From: Collinsella sp. An7
GTDB lineage: Bacteria; Actinomycetota; Coriobacteriia; Coriobacteriales; Coriobacteriaceae
DNA length: 64,000 nt
Assembly: GCF_002159335.1 (NCBI RefSeq)
Contig: NZ_NFHP01000006.1
Span: 62,001 to 126,000, forward strand
Direction: 5' to 3'
Position numbers and translations under genes: made by a program. The notes below the pieces were generated by a model that saw only the letters and a list, made by a program, of their open reading frames with translations, was not told the DNA's origin and searched no databases. Positions 35,075-44,132 of this stretch are shown one piece after another (positions within the stretch are counted from its first letter, which is position 1; the number at the start of each line of letters is the position of its first letter).

Positions 35075-35303
35075 CGCCGGAGACCTCGTCCCCGCCGTCC
35101 GGGTTCCGAGGGCTCGCGGGGAAGGAAAAAGCGCAGCCGGTTTGGTTTGTGGTGGGGATTGTCGCAGGCCGATTTGTTGGTGCCGCTGGCCGATGTGTGG
35201 CGGGGGCTTGGCGGGCGGCGGCGTTTCATGGGTGTATGCGCGTCGCGGGGCTCGCCTGCGTGCCCGGCGCCGCTTGGAGACCAAACCTTGCGAGGTGTCG
35301 CGT

Positions 35304-36227
35304 ATGTTCGACCCGTCTACCACTGATCTCTCCGGCTCAACGCTGCTCGCGCTCGAGACCGTTCCCTCCACCAACGACATCGCGGTCGATGCGGGCCGCG
35401 CCGGGGCCGAGCATGGCTGGGCCGTTCGCGCCGACCTCCAGACGGCCGGTCGCGGTCGCCGCGGGCATTCGTGGACCTCGCCCAACGGCAGCCTCTACCT
35501 CTCCATTGTGCTGCGCCCCCGGGTTCCCATGCAGATGCTCATGGGTCTGCCTGCGGTAACGAGCCTCGGTGTGCTCGACGCGCTCGAGGGCCTGGGGCTC
35601 CAGGGCCGTGTGGGCGTTAAGTGGCCCAACGACATCGTCTCGGTACCCAACACCATCCCCACGCCGCACAGCTCACAGTTCAACCGCAAGCTCGTGGGTA
35701 TCCTTGTGGAGGCGCGCTCGTCTGAGCAGGGCGCCTTTGCCGTGGCGGGCATTGGGGCCAATATCATCTCGCCGGTTGACGCACCGCCTGCATCTCCCGA
35801 GGTCCAGGCCGCAATTGATGCGGTGGCATCGGTCCGCCGCGCCCAAAGCGACGCCGAGGGTGCTGTGGCCGCTCCGGGGCTCGAGCCCATCTCGCTCGCT
35901 GAGGCGCTGCCCGCCGGCGCTGAGCTGCCCACACGTGAGGCGCTTGCTGCGGCTGTACGCGACGCGGTGCTCGCGCGCGTGGCCCGCTGGGAGCGCGCCA
36001 TCCGGGCGGGGCTCGGTGCGGACGGTCCGCTCGCACCCATTCTCTCGTCGTATATGGATAACTTGCCCATGCTCGGCAAACCGGTCAACGTGATCGCACC
36101 CAACGGCAATACGCTTGCGGTGGGGTACTTTACCGGGATCGATGCGTGGGGTCGCGCCGAGGTCAAGCTCGGATCGGGGGCGCTCAAGGCGTTCTCTGCC
36201 GAGGTCGTGAGCCTGCGCGAGGTGTAG
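35304..36227 (+). CDS. birA: Biotin-[acetyl-CoA-carboxylase] ligase (monofunctional)
   Basis: A 307-residue biotin protein ligase without the N-terminal DNA-binding domain (group I). Biotin/ATP site: ETVPSTNDIA near residue 20, TAGRGRRGHSWTSPNGSLYLS (ligase signature GRGRRGHxW), VGVKWPNDIV and KLVGILVEA. The C-terminal SH3-like domain (GYFTGIDAWGRAEVKL) closes it. It biotinylates carboxyl carrier proteins. Residues about 165-205 form an Ala/Glu-rich insert. The ATG at 35304 is 8 bases after GAGGTG. Transcribed in the same direction as folP-folK but 400 bases away. Confidence 0.93.
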   Translation: MFDPSTTDLSGSTLLALETVPSTNDIAVDAGRAGAEHGWAVRADLQTAGRGRRGHSWTSPNGSLYLSIVLRPRVPMQMLMGLPAVTSLGVLDALEGLGLQGRVGVKWPNDIVSVPNTIPTPHSSQFNRKLVGILVEARSSEQGAFAVAGIGANIISPVDAPPASPEVQAAIDAVASVRRAQSDAEGAVAAPGLEPISLAEALPAGAELPTREALAAAVRDAVLARVARWERAIRAGLGADGPLAPILSSYMDNLPMLGKPVNVIAPNGNTLAVGYFTGIDAWGRAEVKLGSGALKAFSAEVVSLREV

Positions 36228-36488
36228 CCGCGCCGTCGGGCTTTCGGACGGGGCGATAGTCGGCTGGGCTTGCCCGCGGCATTTCTCGCGGTATGTCCAT
36301 GGGCGCGTTTGGTCTGAGTCTGCGGGTTGCCTGCCCGCGACTGCGCGCGGCCGGCGCCTTTCGCAGCGGGTTGCCGGGCCTTCGCGTGTCGCCTCTGGGC
36401 CTCGGAGCAAGGCTATGCATAAATCTGGATATTTGTATTTGTTTATGCATATAAAGAGAGCCCGCAAAAACCGACGGGCGCTCAGGTG

Positions 36489-36635
36489 GCCAAAATCCCG
36501 AGAAATCAACGATTATTTGGTCGCTCATACGGCGCGCCCGCATTTCCGCCAAACGTTTCCGCAGGATTCGCACGCGCCAAACGGTCCAAGTGTACTCGGG
36601 ACTTTTGCAAATCGTTGATTTCTCCGGATTTTGAC
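36489..36635. repeat. Long palindromic intergenic element F (25-bp arms)
   Basis: Arms 36489-36513 and 36611-36635 match at 23 of 25 inverted positions, 97 bases apart. Interior carries GTACTCGGGAC near the right arm, like elements A, D and G. Lies between the convergent birA and coaX genes. The 5' half of the 510-base gap also has an AT-rich patch (36413-36455). Confidence 0.75.
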
Positions 36636-36739
36636 CAGGAGAGAGCAATCGGCTCCCTATTGCCCTGATTGAGACGGCTGCGGCCATGCCATGCCGGCGG
36701 CGCGAATTGCCCGACCGGCCGGCAGCGGCGCGTCGCGCC

Positions 36740-37513
36740 CTATCCCTGCTGCTGCATGCGGCGGTAGATCTCGCGGATGCCCTTGAGCGTCAGCTGCCCG
36801 TCCACCACGTCAAAGACGTCGGTCGACCCGGCAATCACTCCGGCAAGGCCGCCCGTGGCGATAACCTGCGCGCGCGGATCACCGAGCTCGCGCCGAATGC
36901 GCGCGACGAGCCCCTCGGCCATGGCCGCCGTTCCCAGCACGGCGCCAGATTGTACGGCCTCCACCGTGTTAACGCCGATGGCGTGCTCCGGCGCCTCGAG
37001 CGGCACGCTCGAGAGTCGCGCCGCTCGGGCGGTAAGCGCGTCCATAGAGATGCGCAGCCCCGGTGCGATGGCGCCGCCGATGTAATAGCCCTCCGCGTCC
37101 ACAACGTCAATGTTGGTGGCCGTGCCAAAGTCGACCACAATGGCCGGCGCGCCATAGAACGTGGCGGCGGCGGTGGCGTTGGCCACGCGGTCGGCACCCA
37201 CCTCGGCGGGATTCTCGGCGCGCACGCGCGTCACTGCGGCGGTCTCGCGCCCCACCGTCACAATGGAGGCGGCGATGCGCTCGGCCACCCGGCGCCACGC
37301 GCGGCTGAGCTCGGGCACAACGCCGGCAAACGCCACGGCGTCTACGCAGTCGAGCGTCATGCCGTACATCCGAAAGTAGCCGAGCAGCCTAACGTGCAGC
37401 TCATCGGCCGTAAACGAGCGGTCGGTGGGCATCCGCCACGAGAGGCGGAGCTCGTCCCCCTCAAACAGGCCGAGGGCGGTTTGAGTGTTTCCCATATCAA
37501 TGGCGAGGAGCAT
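36740..37513 (-). CDS. coaX: Type III pantothenate kinase
   Basis: A 257-residue CoaX that phosphorylates pantothenate to start coenzyme A synthesis, without feedback inhibition by CoA. ASKHA-fold motifs: LLAIDMGNTQTALGLFEG (phosphate 1), GADRVANATAAATFYG, IVVDFGTATNIDVVDAEG (phosphate 2) and GGAIAPGLRIS. ATG at 37513 follows GGAGGCCGC. Divergent from ccmE; about 150 bases between starts. Confidence 0.96.
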   Translation of the reverse strand: MLLAIDMGNTQTALGLFEGDELRLSWRMPTDRSFTADELHVRLLGYFRMYGMTLDCVDAVAFAGVVPELSRAWRRVAERIAASIVTVGRETAAVTRVRAENPAEVGADRVANATAAATFYGAPAIVVDFGTATNIDVVDAEGYYIGGAIAPGLRISMDALTARAARLSSVPLEAPEHAIGVNTVEAVQSGAVLGTAAMAEGLVARIRRELGDPRAQVIATGGLAGVIAGSTDVFDVVDGQLTLKGIREIYRRMQQQG

Positions 37514-37660
37514 GCGGCCTCCGAGGTTGTGGCTTTGCGGCTTTTCCGCGCGATGCCGTTCGTTGTGGCACGTTGCAGCGCCCATTGTATACTTAACGGC
37601 AGAAAAACTGATGGCAGGGGACCTGCCCAGCGGCGGGTTCGTCGATATCGTGGAGCGCGC

Positions 37661-38353
37661 ATGAACAAGAAGGCAAAGCGCCGCCTCGTAGTTGTGGGCG
37701 GCATTGTGGTAGTGGCGATGCTCGTTATCGTGGCAATCGCCGGGTCGGGCGGCGCGGCGAGCTCGCTCAGCATCTCCGACATCATCTCGGGGGAGTACCG
37801 AGGCAAGAAGGTGCAGGTATCGGGCTCGGTGGTGGCCGATTCGCTCTCGAGCGAGGGCTCTACGGCCAGCTTTAAGATCCAGCCCGAGGAGGACGCCGAC
37901 GGCTCCAGCTCGAGCGGCGACACCCTCACCGTGCACTACGACGGCGCGCTCCCGGCAACGTTTGGCACGGGTGTTGTGGCCATCTGCACGGGCACGGTTG
38001 AGTCGGACTGCAGCCTCAGCTGCTCCGAGCTGGTGACCAAGTGCCCCTCTAAGTACGAGAGCGCCGAGGGGTCGCTGACCGTCAAGGGCCTGCTCGACCA
38101 GGCTGATAGTCTGGTGGGCGACGAGACCAAGGTTTGCGGCTACGTGCGCGGCGAAGTGCTCGCGGTTGATGCGCCTGAGGGGTACCGCTTTGTGCTCGAG
38201 AGCCAGGGCGAGACCATCCACGTTATCTGGGACGGCGGCATGGACGAGTCGGTGGGCGACGGCACGGCGCTCGTGGTCTCGGGCTCGCTCAACGCCGACG
38301 GCACCTTTACCGCAAGCGACCAGCCAGCCATCGACGAGGCGGTCAGCGCGTAG
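37661..38353 (+). CDS. ccmE: CcmE-type heme chaperone, CXXXY variant with a second OB-like domain
   Basis: A 230-residue protein. Lysine/arginine-rich start, one membrane anchor (about 9-28), then an outside OB-fold (about 37-125: GEYRGKKVQVSGSVV, HYDGALPATFGTGV). The heme-attachment site of classical CcmE is HxxxY; here it is CPSKY, Cys128 to Tyr132, the CXXXY form known from archaea and some bacteria that lack CcmH. A second segment (about 138-225; VKGLLDQADSLVGDETKVCGYVRGEV, HVIWDGGMDESVGDGTALVVSG) looks like another OB unit of the same kind, so the protein is about 70-80 residues longer than usual CcmE. It leads the ccmEFABCD cluster. Confidence 0.85.
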   Translation: MNKKAKRRLVVVGGIVVVAMLVIVAIAGSGGAASSLSISDIISGEYRGKKVQVSGSVVADSLSSEGSTASFKIQPEEDADGSSSSGDTLTVHYDGALPATFGTGVVAICTGTVESDCSLSCSELVTKCPSKYESAEGSLTVKGLLDQADSLVGDETKVCGYVRGEVLAVDAPEGYRFVLESQGETIHVIWDGGMDESVGDGTALVVSGSLNADGTFTASDQPAIDEAVSA

Positions 38354-38578
38354 CGACCGCGCGAGCTGGTCGAGGCCTGCGATGGCGGCTACGCTCGAAC
38401 GTGGGCGCGCCGCGTTGGTGGGCCCCGGTTGGGGGAGCGGGCTGCGGCTCGCGGCCGATCTGGCGAGCCGGTGCCAGCGCGTTCGCCCAGCGCCCCGCCT
38501 GGCCACGTCCTGCCCGCGCCTACCCCGCCCCGGCACTTCGCCTAACCCAAGGCAGCAACCCAAGGAGAGTCAGTACTC

Positions 38579-40729
38579 ATGAGTCTTATCGGCAACCTGT
38601 TGCAGGACGCGGCGCTCATCTCCACTATCGCCGCGTTCATCCCGCTCTTTGCGAGCGTCGCGCTCGCCCGCCGCGGTCGCACCGCGCAGGCAAGCACCGC
38701 CGCTAACGTGGGCTTTTTGCTCGTCTTTCTTAACACGCTGCTGCTCACGCTCTGCGTGGGGCTTGTGCTGGTGTGCTTCCTCACCGAGAACATGAGCCTC
38801 TCGTACGTGGCCACCAACTTTCCCCAGACCTCGAGCGCCCTCAAGCCGCTCTATCAGGTCTCGGGTGTGTGGGCCGGCCGCCAGGGGTCGCTGCTCTTCT
38901 GGACGTGGCTCATCTCGCTCTTTGCCTCGGGCTGCGCGTGGCGCCGCCTGCGCCAGACCGACGAGCTCACTTGCGCGGCGCTCGGCGTGATGGAGATCGT
39001 CATCATGCTCTTTTGCGGCGCGATGGTTCTCTCCGACGCCAACAACGCCTTTGTGGCCACGCCGGCGAGCGCCCTCAACGCCGACGGCACCCTCGTGGCG
39101 GGCATGTCCACGGGCATGAACCCGCTGCTCCTGCACTGGGCCATGGTCCTGCATCCGCCGGCGACCTTCATTGGGTACGCGGGCTGCACGGTGCCCTTTG
39201 CCTACGCCATCGCGGCGCTCATCACCGGCGACCTCTCGCCCCGCTGGGTCGAGCACGCCGACCGCATTGCCGTCTTTAGCTTTATCTTCCTCACCATCGG
39301 CATGGTGCTCGGCGCCGTCTGGGCCTACGTGGTGCTCGGCTGGGGCGGCTTCTGGGCGTGGGACGCGGTGGAAAACGCGAGCTTTATGAGCTGGCTCACG
39401 GCCATCGCGATGATCCATAGCTTTACGCTCTACCGTCGGCGCGGCGTCTTTAAGCGTTGGAGCCTCTTTGCCGCCACCATCACGTTTATCTTTGTAGTGC
39501 TCGGCACCTTTATCACCCGCTCGGGCCTGGTGCAGTCGGTGCACGCGTTTGCCGAGGACCCGGTCTCCACGTACTTCTTCCTGGGCATCATGGTCGCGGC
39601 GGCGCTCGCGTTTCTGCTGCTCATGCTCTACCGCAACGCGTCGCTTGCCGAGGACGACGAGATCGAGTCGCTAGCGTCCAAGAACGGCTCGTACTATCTC
39701 ACCGACCTCATCTGTATCGTGGGGGCGTGCCTGGTGGCGTACCTCACGGTGTCGAGCTCGCTGCCCACGTGGCTGCCGCTGGGCGGCCAGGTGGTCTCGG
39801 CCGGGGTCTACAACGCGGTGGCGCGCCCTGCAACGGCGATCTTTGGCCTGCTCATGGGCGTGTGCCCCATGCTCGGTTGGCGCAAGACCGACGGCGCGGC
39901 CTTTCGGCGGCACATGCGGGTGCCCGCGCTGATCGGCCTGGTGGTGTTCGCCGTTCTCATGGGCTACTTTGCGCTTGAGCTCGTGCCGGCCTACGACGCG
40001 GTCATGGCTGCGGGCGGCGACCCGGCGGCCACGCTCACCGAGCAGGGCCCGCGCGTATACTACTTTGCCGTGACGGTGGTTTCGCTCGCGGCGGCGGCGC
40101 TGCTGCTGGCCTCGTCGGCCTATCTGCTCGGCCGCGGCGTGCGCGCCCGCATGTCCAAGGGCGATGCCGCGCCGCTCGCGGTGATCAACCTCTTCCGCCA
40201 CTCGCCGGCGCAGGCGGGCGGCTATCTGGCGCACCTGGGTTGCGCAATCGCCCTCGTGGGCCTGGTGGGCTCGGGCATGTACGTGCAGGAGCAGACGGTG
40301 AGCGTTCCGGCCGAGGTGGGCGCCCAGGCGTCTTCGGGCGGGTACGTGCTCACGGTTACGGGTATCGCCGACGGCTTTGACGAGCAGGATAACCGCATCA
40401 TGGAGGTCGACCTTGCGGTGACGCCCGCGGCGGAGGACGGTACGGCGAGCGAGGGTGCCACTGAGCTCGGCGTGCTCACGCCCTCCATCGAGGTCTCGGC
40501 GTCTACCCAGCAGCAGACGCTCCACGCCGCGGTGATGAGCTTCCCCACCGAGGACCTCTTCGTGGCCTTCCAGGGGCTCAACGCCGACGGGTCGCTCTCG
40601 CTTTCCGTTAAGGTCAACCCGCTCATCATGTGCAACTGGGTGGGCGGCGCCATCTGCATCGCGGGTATCGTGCTCGCCTTCCTGCCGCGCCGCGCGACCC
40701 CGCTGCTGGCGGCTGATGACCGTGGCTAG
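38579..40729 (+). CDS. ccmF: Cytochrome c heme lyase CcmF
   Basis: A 716-residue polytopic protein with about 15 membrane helices. The WWD heme-binding domain reads WGGFWAWDAVENASFMSWL (near residue 256), preceded by the conserved PLLLHWAMVLHPPATFIGY (His) and followed by GTFITRSGLVQSVHAF. The final outside domain and last helix have family form. It attaches heme, delivered by CcmE, to CxxCH apocytochromes on the outer face. AAGGAGAG is upstream of ATG. The 3' end overlaps ccmA by 14 bases. Confidence 0.95.
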   Translation: MSLIGNLLQDAALISTIAAFIPLFASVALARRGRTAQASTAANVGFLLVFLNTLLLTLCVGLVLVCFLTENMSLSYVATNFPQTSSALKPLYQVSGVWAGRQGSLLFWTWLISLFASGCAWRRLRQTDELTCAALGVMEIVIMLFCGAMVLSDANNAFVATPASALNADGTLVAGMSTGMNPLLLHWAMVLHPPATFIGYAGCTVPFAYAIAALITGDLSPRWVEHADRIAVFSFIFLTIGMVLGAVWAYVVLGWGGFWAWDAVENASFMSWLTAIAMIHSFTLYRRRGVFKRWSLFAATITFIFVVLGTFITRSGLVQSVHAFAEDPVSTYFFLGIMVAAALAFLLLMLYRNASLAEDDEIESLASKNGSYYLTDLICIVGACLVAYLTVSSSLPTWLPLGGQVVSAGVYNAVARPATAIFGLLMGVCPMLGWRKTDGAAFRRHMRVPALIGLVVFAVLMGYFALELVPAYDAVMAAGGDPAATLTEQGPRVYYFAVTVVSLAAAALLLASSAYLLGRGVRARMSKGDAAPLAVINLFRHSPAQAGGYLAHLGCAIALVGLVGSGMYVQEQTVSVPAEVGAQASSGGYVLTVTGIADGFDEQDNRIMEVDLAVTPAAEDGTASEGATELGVLTPSIEVSASTQQQTLHAAVMSFPTEDLFVAFQGLNADGSLSLSVKVNPLIMCNWVGGAICIAGIVLAFLPRRATPLLAADDRG

Positions 40730-41597
40730 CGGCAAGGCGGCTGCGGCGGTTGAGTTCGGGGCGGCCGGGGCAGTGGGCGGGCAGGTTGCGGCGGGCCCTG
40801 TTGCCACGGCAGCCAGGCCGGTTGGAGCGGCCCCGGCGCCCACGGCGTCAGTCGGGCCAGCGTCCGCAACGCCTGCCGAGCCTGCCGTCGAAGCCCACGG
40901 CCTCACCAAGCGTTTTGGCGAGCGCCGGGCGCTCGACGGCGTGGACCTCGTGGTGCCGCGCGGAGCGTTCCTCTCCATCTTTGGACCTAACGGCGCGGGC
41001 AAGACAACGCTCCTTCGGCAGCTCGCCCTGCTCGCGCGCCCCACGGACGGCAGCCTGCGGATGCTCGGCGTCGACGCGCTCGAGGAGCCGGACGCCCTGC
41101 GCTCGCGCGTCGGCCTCATCAGCCATCGCCCGATGCTCTATGGCGACCTTTCGGCCGAGGAAAACCTTGCCTTCTTCTCGTCGCTTTACGCCGGTGAGCC
41201 AGACCGCGAACGCATCGACGCGCTCCTCTCCCTCGTTGAGCTCGACCATCGCCGCCACGACCCGGTACGTACCTACTCGCGCGGCATGCAGCAGCGCCTC
41301 TCCATCGCGCGTGCCCTCGTCAACGACCCTGAGCTCGTGCTCCTCGACGAGCCCTACTCGGGCCTCGATCCGCATGCCGCCGAGCTCTTTGACGAGCTTA
41401 TCGCCCGTGCGCGCGCCGAGCGGCCCGACCGCACGTTCATCATGGTGAGCCACGACCTCGAGAAGGGCTTTGACCTCTGCACGCACGCGCTCATCCTCGC
41501 GCGCGGCCAGGTGGTGCTCATGGCCGAGAAGGCAGGGCTCGACCGCGCTGCCTTCCGCGAGCTCTACCTCGCAACCGTCGGCATGGGGGTCGCATGA
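40716..41597 (+). CDS. ccmA: Heme exporter ATP-binding protein CcmA
   Basis: A 293-residue ABC ATPase. After an Ala/Gly/Pro-rich N-terminal extension of about 58 residues come Walker A GPNGAGKT (about 90-97), signature YSRGMQQR, Walker B LVLLDEPYSGLD and switch VSHDLEKG. With CcmB and CcmC it powers formation and release of holo-CcmE. The start overlaps ccmF; an internal start near the EAHGLTKRF segment cannot be excluded given the odd extension. Confidence 0.92.
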   Translation: MTVASGKAAAAVEFGAAGAVGGQVAAGPVATAARPVGAAPAPTASVGPASATPAEPAVEAHGLTKRFGERRALDGVDLVVPRGAFLSIFGPNGAGKTTLLRQLALLARPTDGSLRMLGVDALEEPDALRSRVGLISHRPMLYGDLSAEENLAFFSSLYAGEPDRERIDALLSLVELDHRRHDPVRTYSRGMQQRLSIARALVNDPELVLLDEPYSGLDPHAAELFDELIARARAERPDRTFIMVSHDLEKGFDLCTHALILARGQVVLMAEKAGLDRAAFRELYLATVGMGVA

Positions 41598-41644
41598 TGG
41601 CGGGTTTGCTCCCAGCGGAGCCCGGCGGCAAGCTCCGTCCTCAA

Positions 41645-41697
41645 ACAGTCCTGGCTCGCACGAAGGCGCCGCTGGCGCCTTCGGCTCGTGCGGAACT
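41645..41697. repeat. ACAGTCCTG stem-loop, copy c, inside the ccm operon
   Basis: ACAGTCCTGGCTCGC, hairpin GAAGGCGCCGCTGGCGCCTTC, then GGCTCGTGCGGAACT. It lies in the 265-base gap between ccmA and ccmB, which is unusually long for this operon; most of the gap seems to be inserted material. Confidence 0.7.
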
Positions 41698-41862
41698 GCG
41701 GGCGGAGCTTGCCGCAGGGGTCCTGCGCGTCGTGCCATTGGATGTTGAGCGCGCAAGATGCTGGAAGGTCCTCGGTCTCGCAAAGGCTTTGCCGGTTCTA
41801 CGGTTTTCCTTCCCGTCACGTGGGGACAAAGGAATCTTCTGCTGTGTAAGGTGGTGCGAGGC

Positions 41863-42588
41863 ATGAGCAGTTCTACCTGTGATTCCCGGAAGCCTTCTGG
41901 TTGGCGGCAGTATAAGGCGCTTCTTTTGAAGGACCTTCGGCAGGAGATTCGCACGCGCGAGATGCTGACCTCCATGGTTGTGTACGCGCTGCTGGTGCTG
42001 ACGGTCTACGGCGCGGCGCTTGCGCAGGTGGGCGACCGCATCCAGGTGGTCTCGTTTGCCGGCGGGCTGCTTTGGGCGCTCATCGTGTTTACGAGCCTGC
42101 TCGGGCTCAACCGCAGTTTTGCGCACGAGACCGAGTCGGGTTGTCTGGAGGGCATCCTTCTGGCGCCGGTGGACCGCGCGGTGATCTTTCTTGCTAAGGC
42201 GACGGCCAACCTGATCTTTCTCGCGGTGGTGGAGTGCATCACCGTGCCGCTCTTCTTTCTGTTCTTCCTCTCGGGCGCGGAGCTCGCCGCGACGACGCCC
42301 TACATCGTGCTGCCGCTCGTGGTGGGCACCGTGGGCGTTGCCGGCGTGGGCACACTCCTCTCCACCATGACGATCGACACGCGCGGTCGCGACGTGCTGC
42401 TGGCCATCCTGCTCATTCCGGTGATCTTTCCGCTGCTCTACGCCTGCGTTTCGGCCACGTCGGTGGCGTTTATGGGGGTCGAGGGCACGTTTGGCACGTT
42501 TTGGACCTCGCTCACCATGGCCGCCGCCTACGACGTGGTCATGATTGCGGCGGCGTGGGGGCTGTACGAATTCGCCGTCGAGGGCTGA
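41863..42588 (+). CDS. ccmB: Heme exporter permease CcmB
   Basis: A 241-residue membrane protein with six predicted helices, beginning KALLLKDLRQEIRTREMLTSMVVYALL, the CcmB N-terminal signature, and containing FAHETESGCLEGILLAPVDR. It partners CcmA. The ATG at 41863 follows AAGGTGGTGCGAGG; the open frame continues upstream into repeat DNA, so the later start is chosen. A 540-base gap with element G separates it from ccmC. Confidence 0.92.
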   Translation: MSSSTCDSRKPSGWRQYKALLLKDLRQEIRTREMLTSMVVYALLVLTVYGAALAQVGDRIQVVSFAGGLLWALIVFTSLLGLNRSFAHETESGCLEGILLAPVDRAVIFLAKATANLIFLAVVECITVPLFFLFFLSGAELAATTPYIVLPLVVGTVGVAGVGTLLSTMTIDTRGRDVLLAILLIPVIFPLLYACVSATSVAFMGVEGTFGTFWTSLTMAAAYDVVMIAAAWGLYEFAVEG

Positions 42589-42644
42589 CCGCCGCACCGA
42601 GGCACGCCACCTTGCCGCTCAATCGTCAGTCGCCGCACGCAGGC

Positions 42645-42797
42645 GCGCTCCCTCCTCTTTTGCGGCAATCTGGCGCACCTCGGCGCGGCGGCCGGGTAGG
42701 CGGGGCACCGCATCTCGACCCTCAAGCCGTCGCTTGCGTGCCTGAGCACGCGGCGCTCCTCTTTCGGGCCGACCTGCGGCACCTCGGTGCGGCGGCC
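42645..42797. repeat. Imperfect direct repeat, about 100-bp spacing
   Basis: GGCGCACCTCGGCGCGGCGGCC (split CTGGCGCACCTCGGCG and GCGGCGGCC) near 42670 recurs as TGCGGCACCTCGGTGCGGCGGCC near 42775, each preceded by CGCTCC-CTCTTT-like sequence. No gene is evident between ccmB and ccmC. Confidence 0.5.
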
Positions 42798-42871
42798 TGC
42801 GGGCTATGGGGGTGCCCCCTCGGCCTTTCTCCGATTTGTTTTGCTCCGAGCGGTCCGCGGACGCTGCCGGG

Positions 42872-43022
42872 TGTCAACTCAGGCCGGAAAACTGTGTAAG
42901 CGCTAAGGGACGTCAAGTAGACAGCTCAACATGAACAAAGAACATGCAGGTAGGAGCGTTGGCTGTTTTCGGGCTACTCTGCATATCTCAATCCTTGCAC
43001 AGTTTTCCGTCTTGAGTTGACA
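42872..43022. repeat. Long palindromic intergenic element G (29-bp arms)
   Basis: Arms 42872-42900 and 42994-43022 match at 26 of 29 inverted positions, 93 bases apart; two of the three differences keep G-U pairs in plus-strand RNA. Interior has CAAGTAGAC facing GGCTACTCTG. It interrupts the ccm cluster between ccmB and ccmC. Confidence 0.8.
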
Positions 43023-43131
43023 TGGACCGCCCGAGACCTCAACTCAATCCTCTATCGCCCTGTTTTGCGGCCGTTCGGATACACTAGTGCGCATGGCATG
43101 TTGACGCGAGATAACTTTAGAAAGGTGCAAC

Positions 43132-44130
43132 GTGGCGCAGAACAAAACCCCTGTCCAGCGGCGCGGCGAGTGCTGGGACCGGCTCGTGCCGGCCGCGCTC
43201 GTCATCGGCATTTTGCTGGTGATCGCCGATGTGGTCTGGACCTTTACCCTCGCCCCGCTGGTGCAGGGCGCGGTGCTCTCGGAGCCGGTGGTCATTGCCG
43301 GGCAGCAGGTCACCACCAAGCTCCTGCTCAGCCAGAAGATCTTCTACCTGCACGTTCCCGTGGCGGTGGCCTCGTTTGCCGTCATGGCGTTCGGCGCGTT
43401 TTGGGCGGTGCGCTTCCTCATGACGGGCGAGCGCCGCTACGACGGACGCTCCAAGACGGCCATGGAGGTCACGCTGGTCTTTGTGGTTGCCACCATGATC
43501 TCGGGCGACCTGTGGACGCGGTTTGAGTGGGGCGTCTGGTGGGTCTGGGAGCCGCGGCTTACCACCTACTTTATCCTGATGCTCCTGGTTATTGGCTACT
43601 TTATCCTGCGTAACGCCCTCGATGACCCCGAGCGCCGCGCGCGCTTCTCGGCGGTGTTTTGCATCGTGGCGTTTGTGGACGCGCCCATCTCGTTTTTGAT
43701 CACGCGTCTCGTGCCGAGCTCCATCCACCCGGTGGTCTTCCGCACCGACAGCGGCCTGCCCCCGATGATGCTCATCCCGTTTTTGCTGGGGCTGTTTGGC
43801 ATGCTGCTGGTGGCGTTTGCCCTCACGCGAATCGCGCTGCGCATCAACGGCGCCGCGCTTGAGGTCGAGATGCTCAAGGAGCAGCTCGAGGAGCAGGATG
43901 CCTGGCGCGAGCGCGCCGCGGCCGATGAGGCGCTCGAGCGCCTGCGCGCGGCCGGGGCAAAGGTTGCCGCCGGGGCGCAAGCGGCCGGATTGGAGTCTGC
44001 GCCCTCTGGGGACGTTGGTTCACATGACGCCGTTGCCGGCGCCGCGGACGCCTACAGAGCCGCAGCGCCCGCTCCCACCGCGCCCGAGAGCGCGCAAACC
44101 GCCCTGTCCGACACTCCCGAGGAGGACTAA
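43132..44130 (+). CDS. ccmC: Heme handling protein CcmC
   Basis: A 332-residue protein. Six helices in residues 20-245 hold the WWD motif WGVWWVWEPRLTTYFIL (near 133) and flanking histidines (FYLHVPVAVASF; SSIHPVVF). CcmC loads heme onto CcmE. The GTG at 43132 follows AAAGGTGCAAC. Residues about 250-332 are a charged helical tail (likely coiled coil, EMLKEQLEEQ) then Ala/Pro-rich, longer than in proteobacterial CcmC (about 240). Confidence 0.93.
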   Translation: MAQNKTPVQRRGECWDRLVPAALVIGILLVIADVVWTFTLAPLVQGAVLSEPVVIAGQQVTTKLLLSQKIFYLHVPVAVASFAVMAFGAFWAVRFLMTGERRYDGRSKTAMEVTLVFVVATMISGDLWTRFEWGVWWVWEPRLTTYFILMLLVIGYFILRNALDDPERRARFSAVFCIVAFVDAPISFLITRLVPSSIHPVVFRTDSGLPPMMLIPFLLGLFGMLLVAFALTRIALRINGAALEVEMLKEQLEEQDAWRERAAADEALERLRAAGAKVAAGAQAAGLESAPSGDVGSHDAVAGAADAYRAAAPAPTAPESAQTALSDTPEED

Positions 44131-44132
44131 CC

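Noticed and set aside
41594-41866. 90-codon frame between ccmA and ccmB
   Set aside because: It translates the ACAGTCCTG repeat and runs into ccmB; no product resemblance. Treated as repeat DNA.
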